A stretch of DNA of 64,000 nt from DAHUYF01 sp035945115 (GTDB lineage Bacteria; Pseudomonadota; Alphaproteobacteria; ATCC43930; CGMCC-115725), in assembly GCA_035945115.1 (NCBI GenBank), contig DASZAN010000097.1, forward strand, positions 12,660 to 76,659, written 5' to 3'. The first letter of the stretch is position 1. Every line of letters starts with the position of its first letter. Below, piece after piece: positions 1 to 8,907 of the stretch. Below the pieces are notes generated by a model, which saw only the letters and a list, made by a program, of their open reading frames with translations, did no database searches and was not told the DNA's origin. A program made the position numbers and the translations under genes.

Positions 1-734
1 CGGGCAATCGGCCGCCACCGAGCGAGCAGGATCTTCAGGACTACATCGACGGTCGCCTAGACGCGGGCCAACAGGCGCAGATGGCCGCCTACTTGGCCGA
101 GCATCCCGAGACCGCGGCGCGCATCGAGCGCTATCGCGCGCATATTGCCGGCATGCATGCGCTTTACGACGGCATCCTCACGGAGCCGATTCCGCCGCGC
201 ATGCAGGCATTGCTACAACGCGCGTCGAGGCGGCGCCGGCGCCCCCTCGCCCTTGCCGTCGCTGGGCTGGTGGGCGCGGTCATCGTCGGCATCGCCGTCC
301 TGAGCTGGGGTGGCAGCACGCGCGTCGAGGGCGATGTCGCCGCAGCGCAGGAGGCGCATCTCCATTTCGCCGTTTCCTCCTCCTGGGAGAGCGACCTCGC
401 GGAGCTGCGCGACGACAGCCTTGAGCGCGTGCTCAGCGCGTCCTTGGGCGCACCGGTGACCTTGCCCGATGCGGCGCGCGCGGGCCTCACGCTGAAGGCG
501 GTTCGCCTGTTGCCGGCGCCGCATCCGGCGGCGCTTCTCCTCTATCGCGACCGTGTCAACCACCCCGCTTCGCTCTATGTCGCGGCCAGTGCAACCCGCG
601 GCGAGCGTGGCGACAGCGCCGCCGCGGGCGTCCGCACCTTCTTCTATAGCGCCGATGGGGTCTTCTACGCGCTCACCGTCGCCGCCGGCGAGCCGGACGA
701 GATGGTGCGGCGAGTCTCCGCCATGACCCCCTGA
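1..734 (+). CDS. anti-sigma factor family protein (5' end outside window)
   Basis: The reading frame is already open at base 3 and reads through the first in-frame ATG (81), so the gene starts before the window. The first visible residues (DLQDYIDGRLDAGQQAQ, then a LAEHPE stretch) match the short cytoplasmic N-terminal segment of anti-sigma factors that hold ECF sigma factors at the membrane. A basic run (RRRRRP) precedes one transmembrane helix (LALAVAGLVGAVIVGIAVLS), followed by a periplasmic domain of about 130 residues. The partner sigma gene is expected just upstream, outside the window. The zinc-binding HxxxCxxC motif is not visible in the part present. The family call rests on architecture rather than a diagnostic motif. 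Confidence 0.7.
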   Translation, partial: GNRPPPSEQDLQDYIDGRLDAGQQAQMAAYLAEHPETAARIERYRAHIAGMHALYDGILTEPIPPRMQALLQRASRRRRRPLALAVAGLVGAVIVGIAVLSWGGSTRVEGDVAAAQEAHLHFAVSSSWESDLAELRDDSLERVLSASLGAPVTLPDAARAGLTLKAVRLLPAPHPAALLLYRDRVNHPASLYVAASATRGERGDSAAAGVRTFFYSADGVFYALTVAAGEPDEMVRRVSAMTP

Positions 735-808
735 GGCACCTCGCCTCGCTCTTGCCGATTCCGCCGGCGATGCCACACTCGCTCCCAACAAGCGAGCGGG
801 AGGAAGAC

Positions 809-1573
809 ATGCGGCTCAACGGCAAAGTGGCGATCATCACCGGTGCGGGCTCGGGCTTCGGCGAGGGGATCGCCAAGCGCTTTGCCGAAGAAGGCGCCAA
901 GGTCGTCGTCAACGACATCGACGATAGGGGCGGCGAGCGCGTCGCGCATGAGATCGAGCGCGCGCAAGGTCAGGGCAGCGCCTCATATGCGCGCGCCGAC
1001 GTTTCCGACAATGCCGCGGTCGAGCGCCTCGTTGCGCGCGCGCTCGAGCGTTTCGGCCGCATCGACATCATGGTGAACAACGCCGGCACCACTCACAAGA
1101 ACGGCCCGATGCTGGGCGTCGACGAAGGCACCTTCGACCGCATCTATGCCGTCAACGTGAAATCGATCTATCTCGCTGCGCGCCATGTGGTGCCGGTGAT
1201 GCGCCGCCAAGGACAAGGCGGCGTCATTCTCAACACCGCCTCCACCGCCGGCATCCGCGCGCGGGCCGGTCTCGTCTGGTATTGCGGCTCGAAGGGCGCC
1301 GCGGTGATGCTGTCGAAGGCGATGGCGCAGGAGCTGGCACCCGACAAGATCCGCGTCAACGCACTTTGCCCGGTGGCAGGGGACACGCCGCTCTTGCCGA
1401 GCTTCATGGGTGGCGACACGCCGGAGCTCCGTGCCAAGTTCCTTGCCTCGATCCCGCTCGGGCGTTTCGCGACGCCCCTCGACGTCGCCAACGCCGCGCT
1501 CTATCTCGCCTCCGACGAGGGCGCCTTCATCACCGGCGTCGCCTTCGAGATCGACGGTGGCCGCTGCGTCTGA
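809..1573 (+). CDS. SDR family oxidoreductase (FabG/glucose dehydrogenase-like)
   Basis: Classical short-chain dehydrogenase/reductase of 254 residues, a cytoplasmic NAD(P)-dependent enzyme. The N-terminal Rossmann motif TGAGSGFGEG, the NNAG motif and the catalytic YCGSK (Tyr158, Lys162) are all present, and the C-terminus ends in the usual FEIDGG region. The start at 809 is chosen because GGGAGGAAGAC sits directly before ATG; an upstream TTG at 752 would add 19 non-conserved residues. The substrate cannot be read from sequence. It stands alone between the anti-sigma gene and the convergent purH, only 7 bp from the purH stop. Confidence 0.9.
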   Translation: MRLNGKVAIITGAGSGFGEGIAKRFAEEGAKVVVNDIDDRGGERVAHEIERAQGQGSASYARADVSDNAAVERLVARALERFGRIDIMVNNAGTTHKNGPMLGVDEGTFDRIYAVNVKSIYLAARHVVPVMRRQGQGGVILNTASTAGIRARAGLVWYCGSKGAAVMLSKAMAQELAPDKIRVNALCPVAGDTPLLPSFMGGDTPELRAKFLASIPLGRFATPLDVANAALYLASDEGAFITGVAFEIDGGRCV

Positions 1574-1580
1574 GCGCGCC

Positions 1581-3185
1581 TCAGTGGCGGAAGTGGCGGA
1601 TCCCCGTGAACACCATGGCGATGCCGGCCTTGTCGGCGGCGGCGATCACCTCCTCGTCGCGCACGGAGCCGCCCGGCTGAATGACCGCAGTGGCGCCCGC
1701 CGCCACCGCCGCCTCAAGCCCGTCGGCGAAAGGGAAGAACGCGTCCGACGCGACGACTGACCCGCGCGCCGGGCTTTCGGCCAGTCCCGCGGCCTTGCCC
1801 GCTTCCTCCGCTTTCCACGCTGCGATACGCGCGCTGTCGACGCGGCTCATCTGCCCCGCGCCGATGCCGACGGTGGCGCCGTTCTTGGCATAGACGATCG
1901 CGTTCGACTTCACGTGCTTCGCCACGCGGAAGGCGAAGAGAAGATCGGCGAGCTCTTGCGGCGTGGGCGCACGCTTCGTCACGGTCCTGAGATGGGCCGT
2001 ATCGATGCGGCCGTTGTCGCGCGTTTGCAGTAGGAATCCCCCGGCAAGCGAGCGGATGGTCAGGCCAGGCGCTTCCGGATCGGGCGTCTGCCCGGCCGTC
2101 AGAACGCGGAGCGAGGGCCGGCGCGCCAGCACCGGCTTCGCCGCCGGCTTGAGCGCCGGTGCGATGACCACCTCGGCAAAGCGCTTGACGATCTCCTCCG
2201 CCGTCGCTTCGTCGAGCGCATAGTTCACCGCGATGATACCGCCGTAGGCGCTGACGGGATCGCAGGCCAGCGCTTTGACAAAAGCCTCGCGCAGCGTCTT
2301 GGCGATGGCGGCGCCGCAGGGATTGGCGTGCTTAACGATAGCTACCGCCGGTGGTTTCGGATCCAAATTCTCAAACTCCGCGACCAGCTCGAAAGCTGCG
2401 TCGGTATCACTCAAATTGTTGAACGACAGCTCCTTGCCTTGAACTTGCCCCCGTCCGGTGGCGATGCCCGGCCGTTCGTCGCCGCCGACGTAGAATGCCG
2501 CCTGCTGGTGTGGATTCTCACCGTAGCGAAGCACTTGTTTCAGTTTGCCGGAGAAGGTGATGAGCGGTGGAAATGTCGTGTTCTGCTCGGCAAAGAACCA
2601 GCGCGAGATCGCGGCGTCATAGGCGGCGGTGCGCGCATAAGCGAGGCTCGCCAGCTTCCCGCGCAGCGCAAGCCGGGTCGCGCCGTTGTTGGCGGTGATC
2701 TCCGCCAGCACCTCGTCGTAATCCCCGGGATCGGTCACCACCACCACGTCGGCGTGGTTCTTCGCCGCGGCGCGGATGAGTGCGGGGCCGCCGATGTCAA
2801 TGTTCTCGATGCACTCTTCATAGGATGCGCCGCGCGCAACGGTCGCTTCGAAGGGATAAAGCGTCACCACCAAGAGGTCGATCACGCCGATACCATGCCG
2901 GGCGAGCGCCGCCATGTGCTGTGCATCGTCGCGGCGCGCGAGCAAGCCGCCGTGAATCGCGGGATGGAGCGTCTTGACGCGGCCGTCGAGCATCTCGGGA
3001 AAGCCGGTCAGCTCGGCGACTTCGATGACTTTGAGTCCCGCCGCGGCGAGTGCCTTCGCCGTGCCGCCCGTCGAGACGAGCTCGACGCCGCGGGCCGCCA
3101 GCGCTTCTGCGAACGCGACGAGCCCGGTCTTGTCGGACGTGGAGAGCAGGGCGCGCGTGATCGGCCGAAGCGATTCCTCAGGCAT
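1581..3185 (-). CDS. purH: bifunctional AICAR transformylase / IMP cyclohydrolase
   Basis: Catalyses the last two steps of de novo IMP synthesis: formylation of AICAR with 10-formyl-THF, then ring closure. At 534 residues it has the normal length. The N-terminal cyclohydrolase (MGS-like) domain carries KTLHPAIHGGLLARR; the transformylase domain carries YGENPHQQAAFY and KHANPCGAA, and the C-terminus ends in FTGIRHFRH as in the family. The ATG at 3185 (MPEESLRP) was chosen over a longer in-frame extension; it overlaps the end of the heparinase-like gene by 8 bp, so the two are probably translationally coupled. Last gene of the rsmB-rpe-heparinase-purH block. Confidence 0.97.
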   Translation of the reverse strand: MPEESLRPITRALLSTSDKTGLVAFAEALAARGVELVSTGGTAKALAAAGLKVIEVAELTGFPEMLDGRVKTLHPAIHGGLLARRDDAQHMAALARHGIGVIDLLVVTLYPFEATVARGASYEECIENIDIGGPALIRAAAKNHADVVVVTDPGDYDEVLAEITANNGATRLALRGKLASLAYARTAAYDAAISRWFFAEQNTTFPPLITFSGKLKQVLRYGENPHQQAAFYVGGDERPGIATGRGQVQGKELSFNNLSDTDAAFELVAEFENLDPKPPAVAIVKHANPCGAAIAKTLREAFVKALACDPVSAYGGIIAVNYALDEATAEEIVKRFAEVVIAPALKPAAKPVLARRPSLRVLTAGQTPDPEAPGLTIRSLAGGFLLQTRDNGRIDTAHLRTVTKRAPTPQELADLLFAFRVAKHVKSNAIVYAKNGATVGIGAGQMSRVDSARIAAWKAEEAGKAAGLAESPARGSVVASDAFFPFADGLEAAVAAGATAVIQPGGSVRDEEVIAAADKAGIAMVFTGIRHFRH

Positions 3186-4809
3186 GGGGGTCTCCCTGAT
3201 CGGCGGACTTCTTGCCCTCGCGCCGCAGCGCCCATTTGACCTCGGCACCGGTGCTGCCGACATGTCCGTCGAGCACCACTTGCTGCGATTTCCTGGGTTC
3301 GCCGCCGCCCAAATAGATGCTTTCGGCGAGACTCATCACCGCGCCTTGCGCGCGAAGCCGAAATCCCGTTCCGCTCGGCAAGCGCAGGAGCACAGCGCTG
3401 CCCTCCTGCGTCAGCGACGCCTGCACCAGCGGATGGAGATGGAAGCGGATGGCAAAAGCCTTTCCCGCGCGTCCGGTGAGGCGGTCCTCGCCGCGCAAAT
3501 CGTCGCCGTCGGCGGCGAGAAAGAGCTGGCGCGCATGGACAAGTCCGAAGGATGGCTCGTAGCCGTCATGGCTCCCCCGAAACCATTGCGCGCCATTGTC
3601 GTCGGCGCGCTCCGAGGCGAGGAGGCGAGGCGCGCGCGCAAACCCGCCCTCGGCGCGGAGCTCGCCCGCGTTGGTGTCGGCGACGATGAGCGTCGAATGC
3701 GCCGCCGTCGCCCGCGCCGCCACGCGCCATTGCGCGTTTGCTCCATCATAGCCGCCGCAATTGACGATGAGGCGCTCGCGGGCGTAGCTCATCTCGAACG
3801 AAAGAATCCCGGCATGGGCGGCGCCATCGAAGCCGCGCGGCGGCGGCGCGCCGGCATCGGCGAGCACCAGCGTGCGTCCCGCCTGAAGGCGCTGGAAGCC
3901 GCAGTGCGGTGCCGAGAGGGGCGCGCGTCCCTTGGCGTCGGCGCGAGCCAGCACCAGGTCGATGCGCTCGGTGGATCCTTCATCGCTGCCGTTGAAGAGC
4001 GCGAAGCGGCCGTCGCCGTGGCGGAAGAAGCGCAGCATCGGTGCGGCGCGGTCGATCGCCGATTGCAGCGCCTGCGGCACTTCGCTCTCGGAGGCGCGCA
4101 AGACGGCGCGCGCATCGACGAGCGTCACGAGTGCGGCGAGCTGCGCCTTGGGACTGCGCGCGGCATGCCCGCCATCGGGAAGGATCTGGCGGTCGAGCTC
4201 GCGGGCGAGCTTGCGCAAGGCGCGGGCGAGCTTGCGCTCGGCCGCACAAGCTGCCGCCGCCGCGATGAGCCCGCGCAACGCCTGCAACCGCGGCACACCC
4301 GGCGCTTCCGCGGCCGCGATGCGATCGAGATGGCGCATCTGCCGGGCGATGCTCGCCATCAAGCGGCGGCGCAGCGTCGCGTCCGCGGCGAGGCGGCTCC
4401 AATGCATGAGCCACGCGAAGAGGCGATCACCCGTCACATCGGCGCGCCAGGCGATCTTATCCCAGGCATCGCAGCGCTCGAGCCAATCGGTGGTCCATGC
4501 CGCGGCCTTCTTCCACCCTTCCGGCGCGCGCGACGCAGCGATATCGTCGAGCCACGAAAAGCTATGGAGGGCGGCAAGCATGTCGTGCAGGAGGGGTGCG
4601 CGATGCATCACGTCGGCCGTCCACGGTGGCGGTTCTCCCCGCAATGTCGCGCCGGCGAGGCGAAACTCGCCCGCCAGCAGCGCGTTCCCACGCTCGGCAT
4701 CGCCGGGCCAGGGATCGCTGAGCCTCACCGCCGGCTCGGCCGGCGCCGGACCCCAGAGGCTCAGATGGTAGGGCGCCGAGCCGAACAGGACCGAACGCGG
4801 GAGCGCCAT
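3178..4809 (-). CDS. heparinase II/III family protein
   Basis: Protein of 543 residues with the two-part layout of heparinase II/III-like proteins: an alpha-helical N-terminal half (aromatic-rich, about residues 50-300) and a beta-rich C-terminal half (about 310-520, with RLIVNCGGYDG and STLIVADTNAGE). The family includes polysaccharide lyases, but the alphaproteobacterial members placed between rpe and purH have no established substrate. No export signal is evident. ATG at 4809 shares one base with the rpe stop (TGATG), and its 3' end overlaps purH, so it is locked into the operon. The family call is good, the function unknown. Confidence 0.85.
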   Translation of the reverse strand: MALPRSVLFGSAPYHLSLWGPAPAEPAVRLSDPWPGDAERGNALLAGEFRLAGATLRGEPPPWTADVMHRAPLLHDMLAALHSFSWLDDIAASRAPEGWKKAAAWTTDWLERCDAWDKIAWRADVTGDRLFAWLMHWSRLAADATLRRRLMASIARQMRHLDRIAAAEAPGVPRLQALRGLIAAAAACAAERKLARALRKLARELDRQILPDGGHAARSPKAQLAALVTLVDARAVLRASESEVPQALQSAIDRAAPMLRFFRHGDGRFALFNGSDEGSTERIDLVLARADAKGRAPLSAPHCGFQRLQAGRTLVLADAGAPPPRGFDGAAHAGILSFEMSYARERLIVNCGGYDGANAQWRVAARATAAHSTLIVADTNAGELRAEGGFARAPRLLASERADDNGAQWFRGSHDGYEPSFGLVHARQLFLAADGDDLRGEDRLTGRAGKAFAIRFHLHPLVQASLTQEGSAVLLRLPSGTGFRLRAQGAVMSLAESIYLGGGEPRKSQQVVLDGHVGSTGAEVKWALRREGKKSADQGDPHA

Positions 4810-5489
4810 CAATGGCGGGCGCCGAGGGCGGCGCTGCGCAAGCGCTGCAGGTTCGCCGGGTAGCTCGAGGGGCCGCCGGCAAAGCTGGCGCTACCGGCGA
4901 CAAGGACGTCGGCACCGGCGGCAACCGCAGCGGCGGCGGTTTCCGCGTTGATGCCGCCATCGACTTCGAGATCGATCGTTCGTTCGATCCCGTCGAGGCG
5001 GCGGCGCAGCGCCCGCAACTTATCGAGCTGAGCCGTAAGGAAGCTTTGACCGCCGAAGCCGGGATTGACGCTCATCACCAGCACCAGATCGACGATGTCG
5101 AACACAGGCTCCACCGCCGCAACGGGGGTCGCGGGATTGAGCGCGACGCCCGCTCTCTTGCCGAGCGACTTGATGAGCTGGAGCGTGCGATGGAGATGCG
5201 GTCCCGCTTCGGGATGGACGGTGATGATGTCGGCGCCAGCGGCGGCGAATTCGCCGACATAGGGATCGACCGGCGCGATCATGAGATGGACATCGAAGGG
5301 CAGCGCTGAGTGGGGGCGGAGCGCCTTAACCACCGCGGGACCGATGGTGAGGTTCGGCACGAAGTGGCCGTCCATCACGTCGACATGGATATAGTCGGCA
5401 CCCGCGGCGGCAATCGCGCGCACTTCCTCGCCCAGGCGCGCGAAATCAGCCGAGAGGATCGACGGCGCCAAGCGAACCGGCTGCTGCAT
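4809..5489 (-). CDS. rpe: ribulose-phosphate 3-epimerase
   Basis: Interconverts D-ribulose 5-phosphate and D-xylulose 5-phosphate in the pentose phosphate pathway; cytoplasmic TIM barrel of 226 residues. Family signatures seen: LAPSILSADFARLGEE at the start, DYIHVDVMDGHFVPNLTIG (metal-binding His and catalytic Asp), VMSVNPGFGGQSF and LEVDGGIN followed by GADVLVAGSASF (phosphate loop). ATG start at 5489. The stop overlaps the start of the heparinase-like gene by one base. Confidence 0.97.
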   Translation of the reverse strand: MQQPVRLAPSILSADFARLGEEVRAIAAAGADYIHVDVMDGHFVPNLTIGPAVVKALRPHSALPFDVHLMIAPVDPYVGEFAAAGADIITVHPEAGPHLHRTLQLIKSLGKRAGVALNPATPVAAVEPVFDIVDLVLVMSVNPGFGGQSFLTAQLDKLRALRRRLDGIERTIDLEVDGGINAETAAAAVAAGADVLVAGSASFAGGPSSYPANLQRLRSAALGARH

Positions 5490-5574
5490 GGGCGCTTGGT
5501 ACCAGGGAAGCGGCGATGCCGCAAGCCGGCTCAGCCCTCAAGTCGGTCTACCGCAGAGGCGCGCGGCAACGGGC

Positions 5575-6990
5575 TCAGGCGACGCGTACGAGACGTGCAG
5601 CGTAGAAGCCGTCGATGCCGTCGTATTGGGAGAGGTGGCACGGCAGTGTGCGAAGATCACCCTCCGCGGTCACGGCGTCGCTGAGGCCGCCCACATCGGC
5701 CGCGGTGATGGGCCAGCGCTTCACCGGCGCGCCGCGCTGGAAGAGGCGCTGCACCTGGAGCGGCCCTTCCTGCGCCTCGAGCGAGCAGACGCAATAGACG
5801 AGCGTGCCGCCCGGCGCCAGCATGTCGATCGCCGCGCCGAGGAGGCGCTCCTGCACTGCCGAGAGCCGCGCCACGTCGTCGGGCGATTTGAGGTGCGGCA
5901 CGTCGGGATGGCGGCGGATCGCGCCGGTGGCGGTGCAGGGGGCATCGAGGAGCACGAAGCGCGCCGGCTCCGGGGGGCGCCACACGGCGGCATCCGCCAC
6001 CAGGCTTTCGACGGGAAGACCGAGCCGCGCGAGGTTGTGGTTGAGCCGGTCGAGCCGCCGCGGCGAGCGGTCGATTGCCGTGACATAGGCGCCGGCGGCG
6101 GCGAGCTGCGCCGTCTTGCCGCCGGGCGCGGCGCAGAGATCGATGACGCGCTCGCCGGCGAGCTTGCCGAGGAGCGTCGCTGGAATGGCCGCGGCGGCAT
6201 CCTGTACCCACCACGCGCCCTCGCCATAGCCGGGAAGGCTCATAATCGCGCCGCCACCGGTGCGACGCAGCGTCCCGGTCGGCAACAGCACCGCATCGAG
6301 GAGGCCGCGCCATTTCTCGACATCGCCGCGGACGGTGATATCGAGCGGCGCTTCCTTGAGATGCGCTTGCGCGATCGCCCGCGCTCCCGCATCGGTGTAG
6401 GACTGGCTCCAGCTTCGCCAGAGCCAATCGGGCGTGTCGAGGCGCGGCGCGTCTTGCTCGGTGACGAGCCCGGGACCTTCCTGGCTCAGGCGCCGCAGCA
6501 CTGCGTTCACCAGGCCTTTGTGCGAGATGAAGCCGCGGATGTCGGCGAGATCGACGGTGGTGGCGACAGCGGCATGCGGCGGCGTGCGCAGGAAGAGGAG
6601 CTGCGCGATGCCGAGGCGCAGCATGTCATGCACCATTGCGGCGCGCGGCGGCAGCGGCGTGTTGAGGCAATGCGCGATGAGCGCGTCGATCTGGCCGAGC
6701 CGGCGCAGCACGGTGGCGACGAGGAGGCGCGCAAAGGCGCGATCACGCGCCGGCAGGCCGGCCATCTCACCATTGTCCTCAATCGCATCGTCCAGCGGGC
6801 GCTTGCGCCGAAGAACGGCGCCGATGAGATCGATCGCGACGCTGCGCGCGGAGGCTGGTGCGGTGTGGCTGGCCACGGAATGTACTACCACAGATCGCGT
6901 CCCTGGATTCCCGGCGATGTCGGCAAACGCCGGCTCGCGCCGATTGTTCCGGTCGTAATGGCGGTTCAGGCCGACCGTTGCGCTCCCCAC
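5575..6990 (-). CDS. rsmB: 16S rRNA (cytosine967-C5)-methyltransferase family protein
   Basis: SAM-dependent RNA m5C methyltransferase of the RsmB/Sun type. An N-terminal NusB-like RNA-binding region (about residues 45-170, with LRRKRPLDDAIED) precedes the Rossmann methyltransferase domain. That domain holds the SAM loop DLCAAPGGKTAQLA, the motif IV cysteine in DAPCTATGAIRRHPD, and the motif VI catalytic cysteine in VYCVCSLEAQEG. Two cysteines are expected for this class. The called start is a GTG at 6990 and no ribosome binding site decides it; starts up to about 100 bp further in are possible. Lies 85 bp upstream of rpe on the same strand. Confidence 0.92.
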   Translation of the reverse strand: MGSATVGLNRHYDRNNRREPAFADIAGNPGTRSVVVHSVASHTAPASARSVAIDLIGAVLRRKRPLDDAIEDNGEMAGLPARDRAFARLLVATVLRRLGQIDALIAHCLNTPLPPRAAMVHDMLRLGIAQLLFLRTPPHAAVATTVDLADIRGFISHKGLVNAVLRRLSQEGPGLVTEQDAPRLDTPDWLWRSWSQSYTDAGARAIAQAHLKEAPLDITVRGDVEKWRGLLDAVLLPTGTLRRTGGGAIMSLPGYGEGAWWVQDAAAAIPATLLGKLAGERVIDLCAAPGGKTAQLAAAGAYVTAIDRSPRRLDRLNHNLARLGLPVESLVADAAVWRPPEPARFVLLDAPCTATGAIRRHPDVPHLKSPDDVARLSAVQERLLGAAIDMLAPGGTLVYCVCSLEAQEGPLQVQRLFQRGAPVKRWPITAADVGGLSDAVTAEGDLRTLPCHLSQYDGIDGFYAARLVRVA

Positions 6991-7018
6991 GGCCCCGCAG
7001 GATCAAGCCGCAGCGCCG

Positions 7019-8422
7019 TCATCGGGGACGGCCCATCGCGTAGGGCGTGTCGCCTCCGCCCAAATCCCAATAGAGGCCGGCCATGATGGCAAGGCCGCTC
7101 CGCGCCACGCCTTTGAGGAGGTGCTCGTTGGGCGCGTGCTGCGAGCAGCCGGCGTAGGAGTGCGGCACCCACACCGTCGGCAGGCCCAGAACCTCGCTGA
7201 AGATGTCGTTCGGCAGCGAGCCGCCGAGATTGGGGAGAATGGCCGGCGGGTGGCCGGTGCTGCGCTTCATTGAGCGCGCCGCCCAGGTCACCCAGGGATC
7301 CTCAGGATCGAGGCGGGTGGCGGCGAAATTGCCCTTCTCCGCCGGCGTGATCTCGACCATGGGGAAGCCGGCGGCATCGAGGTGACGGCGGAGCGCCGGC
7401 AGGAACGCCGTGGGATCGGGGCCGACGACATAGCGGATCTGGCAATGGGCGAAAGCGCTGGGCGGGATGGCGTTGACGGGCGCGTCGGGATTGCCGGTCT
7501 TGAAGGCGAGCACTTCGAAGCTCGACCAGCCGAAGACGCGTTCGGCCGGCGAAAGTCCGGGCTCGCCCCAATCGGGATCGATTGCCGGCCCATCGGCACC
7601 GCCTTCGACGGCGATGTCGGCGAGCGCGTTGCGCACCGAATTGGGCAAATGCTTCGGTACCCACTCCCGCACGCGGATTGCGCCTTTGGCCGAGGTGAGG
7701 CTGGCGATGGCATGCGCCAGGATGATGCCGGGATTGGCGAGGAGCCCACCCCAATTGCCGGAGTGGTGTCCGCCAGCGCGCAGATTGACGGAGAGCCGGA
7801 AGTCGACGATGCCGCGGGCGCCAAGGAAAAGGGTCGGCCGCTCCGGCGCCACGCGCGGCCCGTCCGAGGCGAGGAAGAGATCGGCGGCCAAGCGCTCGCG
7901 ATGCTCGGCGCAGAGCTCGCGTAGCCCAGGCGAGCCCACCTCCTCGCCGGTCTCGATCAAGACCTTGGCGTTGAAGCCGAGCCGGCCGCGGCTCTTCAGA
8001 ACCGCGGCGAGCGCGCCCAGATTGACGCTGTGCTGGCCCTTGTTGTCGGCGGTGCCGCGGCCATAAAGCCGCTCGCCGCGTTCCTCGAGGTGCCAGGGCG
8101 AGAGCCCGTCGAGCCACTGGCTCTCAAGTCCGCGAATGACGTCGCCATGGCCGTAGCCAAGCACCGTCGGCGCCGCGTCATCCTCGTGCCGCTCGGCGAA
8201 GAGAAGCGGACCTGCGTCGCGCGGATTCGCGAAGATGTGGCAGCGAAAGCCCAGCGCCTCCAGCGTCGGCCGCATCTCTCCCTCGAGGTAAGCCATGAGC
8301 GCATCGGCGCGCGCCGGGTTTTGGCTTTCGGTTGGAATGGCGACGCGGCGGGCGAGGTCGCGCACGAAGCCGCCTTCATCGAAATAGGCCTCGGCGGCGG
8401 CAATGGCGGCATCGCGGCTCAT
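7019..8422 (-). CDS. M20 family metallopeptidase
   Basis: Zinc-dependent hydrolase of the M20/M25/M40 family, 467 residues, probably a dipeptidase or amidohydrolase in the cytoplasm. Metal-ligand motifs are intact: GYGHGDV (His), GRGTADNKGQHS (bridging Asp) and LIETGEEVGS (catalytic Glu and ligand Glu). The dimerisation domain is inserted around residues 200-330 and the C-terminal ligand region has VWVPHSYAGCSQHAPNEH. The N-terminal ATG follows no strong Shine-Dalgarno sequence. Substrate specificity cannot be read. Its stop lies 29 bp upstream of the rsmB start. Confidence 0.9.
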   Translation of the reverse strand: MSRDAAIAAAEAYFDEGGFVRDLARRVAIPTESQNPARADALMAYLEGEMRPTLEALGFRCHIFANPRDAGPLLFAERHEDDAAPTVLGYGHGDVIRGLESQWLDGLSPWHLEERGERLYGRGTADNKGQHSVNLGALAAVLKSRGRLGFNAKVLIETGEEVGSPGLRELCAEHRERLAADLFLASDGPRVAPERPTLFLGARGIVDFRLSVNLRAGGHHSGNWGGLLANPGIILAHAIASLTSAKGAIRVREWVPKHLPNSVRNALADIAVEGGADGPAIDPDWGEPGLSPAERVFGWSSFEVLAFKTGNPDAPVNAIPPSAFAHCQIRYVVGPDPTAFLPALRRHLDAAGFPMVEITPAEKGNFAATRLDPEDPWVTWAARSMKRSTGHPPAILPNLGGSLPNDIFSEVLGLPTVWVPHSYAGCSQHAPNEHLLKGVARSGLAIMAGLYWDLGGGDTPYAMGRPR

Positions 8423-8494
8423 GGGCGGCCCCTCGGTTGCGCGGGAAGGACTTACCTCACCCGTCGCGGGGCCGCCAGAGGTCAGCTCGAAAGG

Positions 8495-8842
8495 TCAGTC
8501 CACATGCGCGGGATGGCCGGTGGTATGCGGCGTCCAGGAGGGAGGATCGCTCGCCGGGAAGCTCTCCCCCGAAGCGCGTTCGATCTCGTCATCGGACGAG
8601 CCGTCGCCACGCTGGTCCTGCGTCATGTCCGAGCGACCGTTGAAGCCGAGCGCGCGATAAAGCGAGCAGTGACCGGTGGCGCCGCGCTCGAGCAGCATGG
8701 CGCCGCCGATTGCCATCAGGATGCTCGCCATCGACGGCCGCCGCGCCAAGCCATAGGCAAGCAGCATCGCCCCGCCCAGGCCCGAGGCGGCCCGCTCCCA
8801 ATCGCTGACGTTGCGCCAATCGGCTTCGGCGGTGCTGACCAT
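8495..8842 (-). CDS. DUF2892 (YgaP-type) small membrane protein
   Basis: Protein of 115 residues with the pattern of the DUF2892 inner-membrane family: WRNVSDWERAASGLGGAMLLAYGLAR, then a second hydrophobic helix (SMASILMAIGGAMLL), a GxCSLYRALG turn and a hydrophilic acidic C-terminal tail of about 50 residues. Two membrane helices are predicted by eye. The ATG at 8842 with GGAG upstream is preferred to a TTG five codons earlier. The role of the domain is unknown; in some proteins it accompanies rhodanese domains, but none is fused here. It lies between the M20 peptidase and ndh on the same strand. Confidence 0.75.
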   Translation of the reverse strand: MVSTAEADWRNVSDWERAASGLGGAMLLAYGLARRPSMASILMAIGGAMLLERGATGHCSLYRALGFNGRSDMTQDQRGDGSSDDEIERASGESFPASDPPSWTPHTTGHPAHVD

Positions 8843-8907
8843 GGCGGAGCTCCACAAAGAAATGCGCGCAGTACCCTAACAAACACCCTTTCGCCGAGGT
8901 TCCCCGC

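Noticed and set aside
2328..4863. Plus-strand open frames across purH and the heparinase-like gene
   Set aside because: No domains or plausible starts; the minus-strand genes overlap correctly and are family-consistent.
5488..7086. Open frame of 532 codons on the plus strand across rsmB
   Set aside because: Antisense to a gene with intact methyltransferase motifs; low-complexity Arg/Ala/Gly translation and no ribosome binding site.
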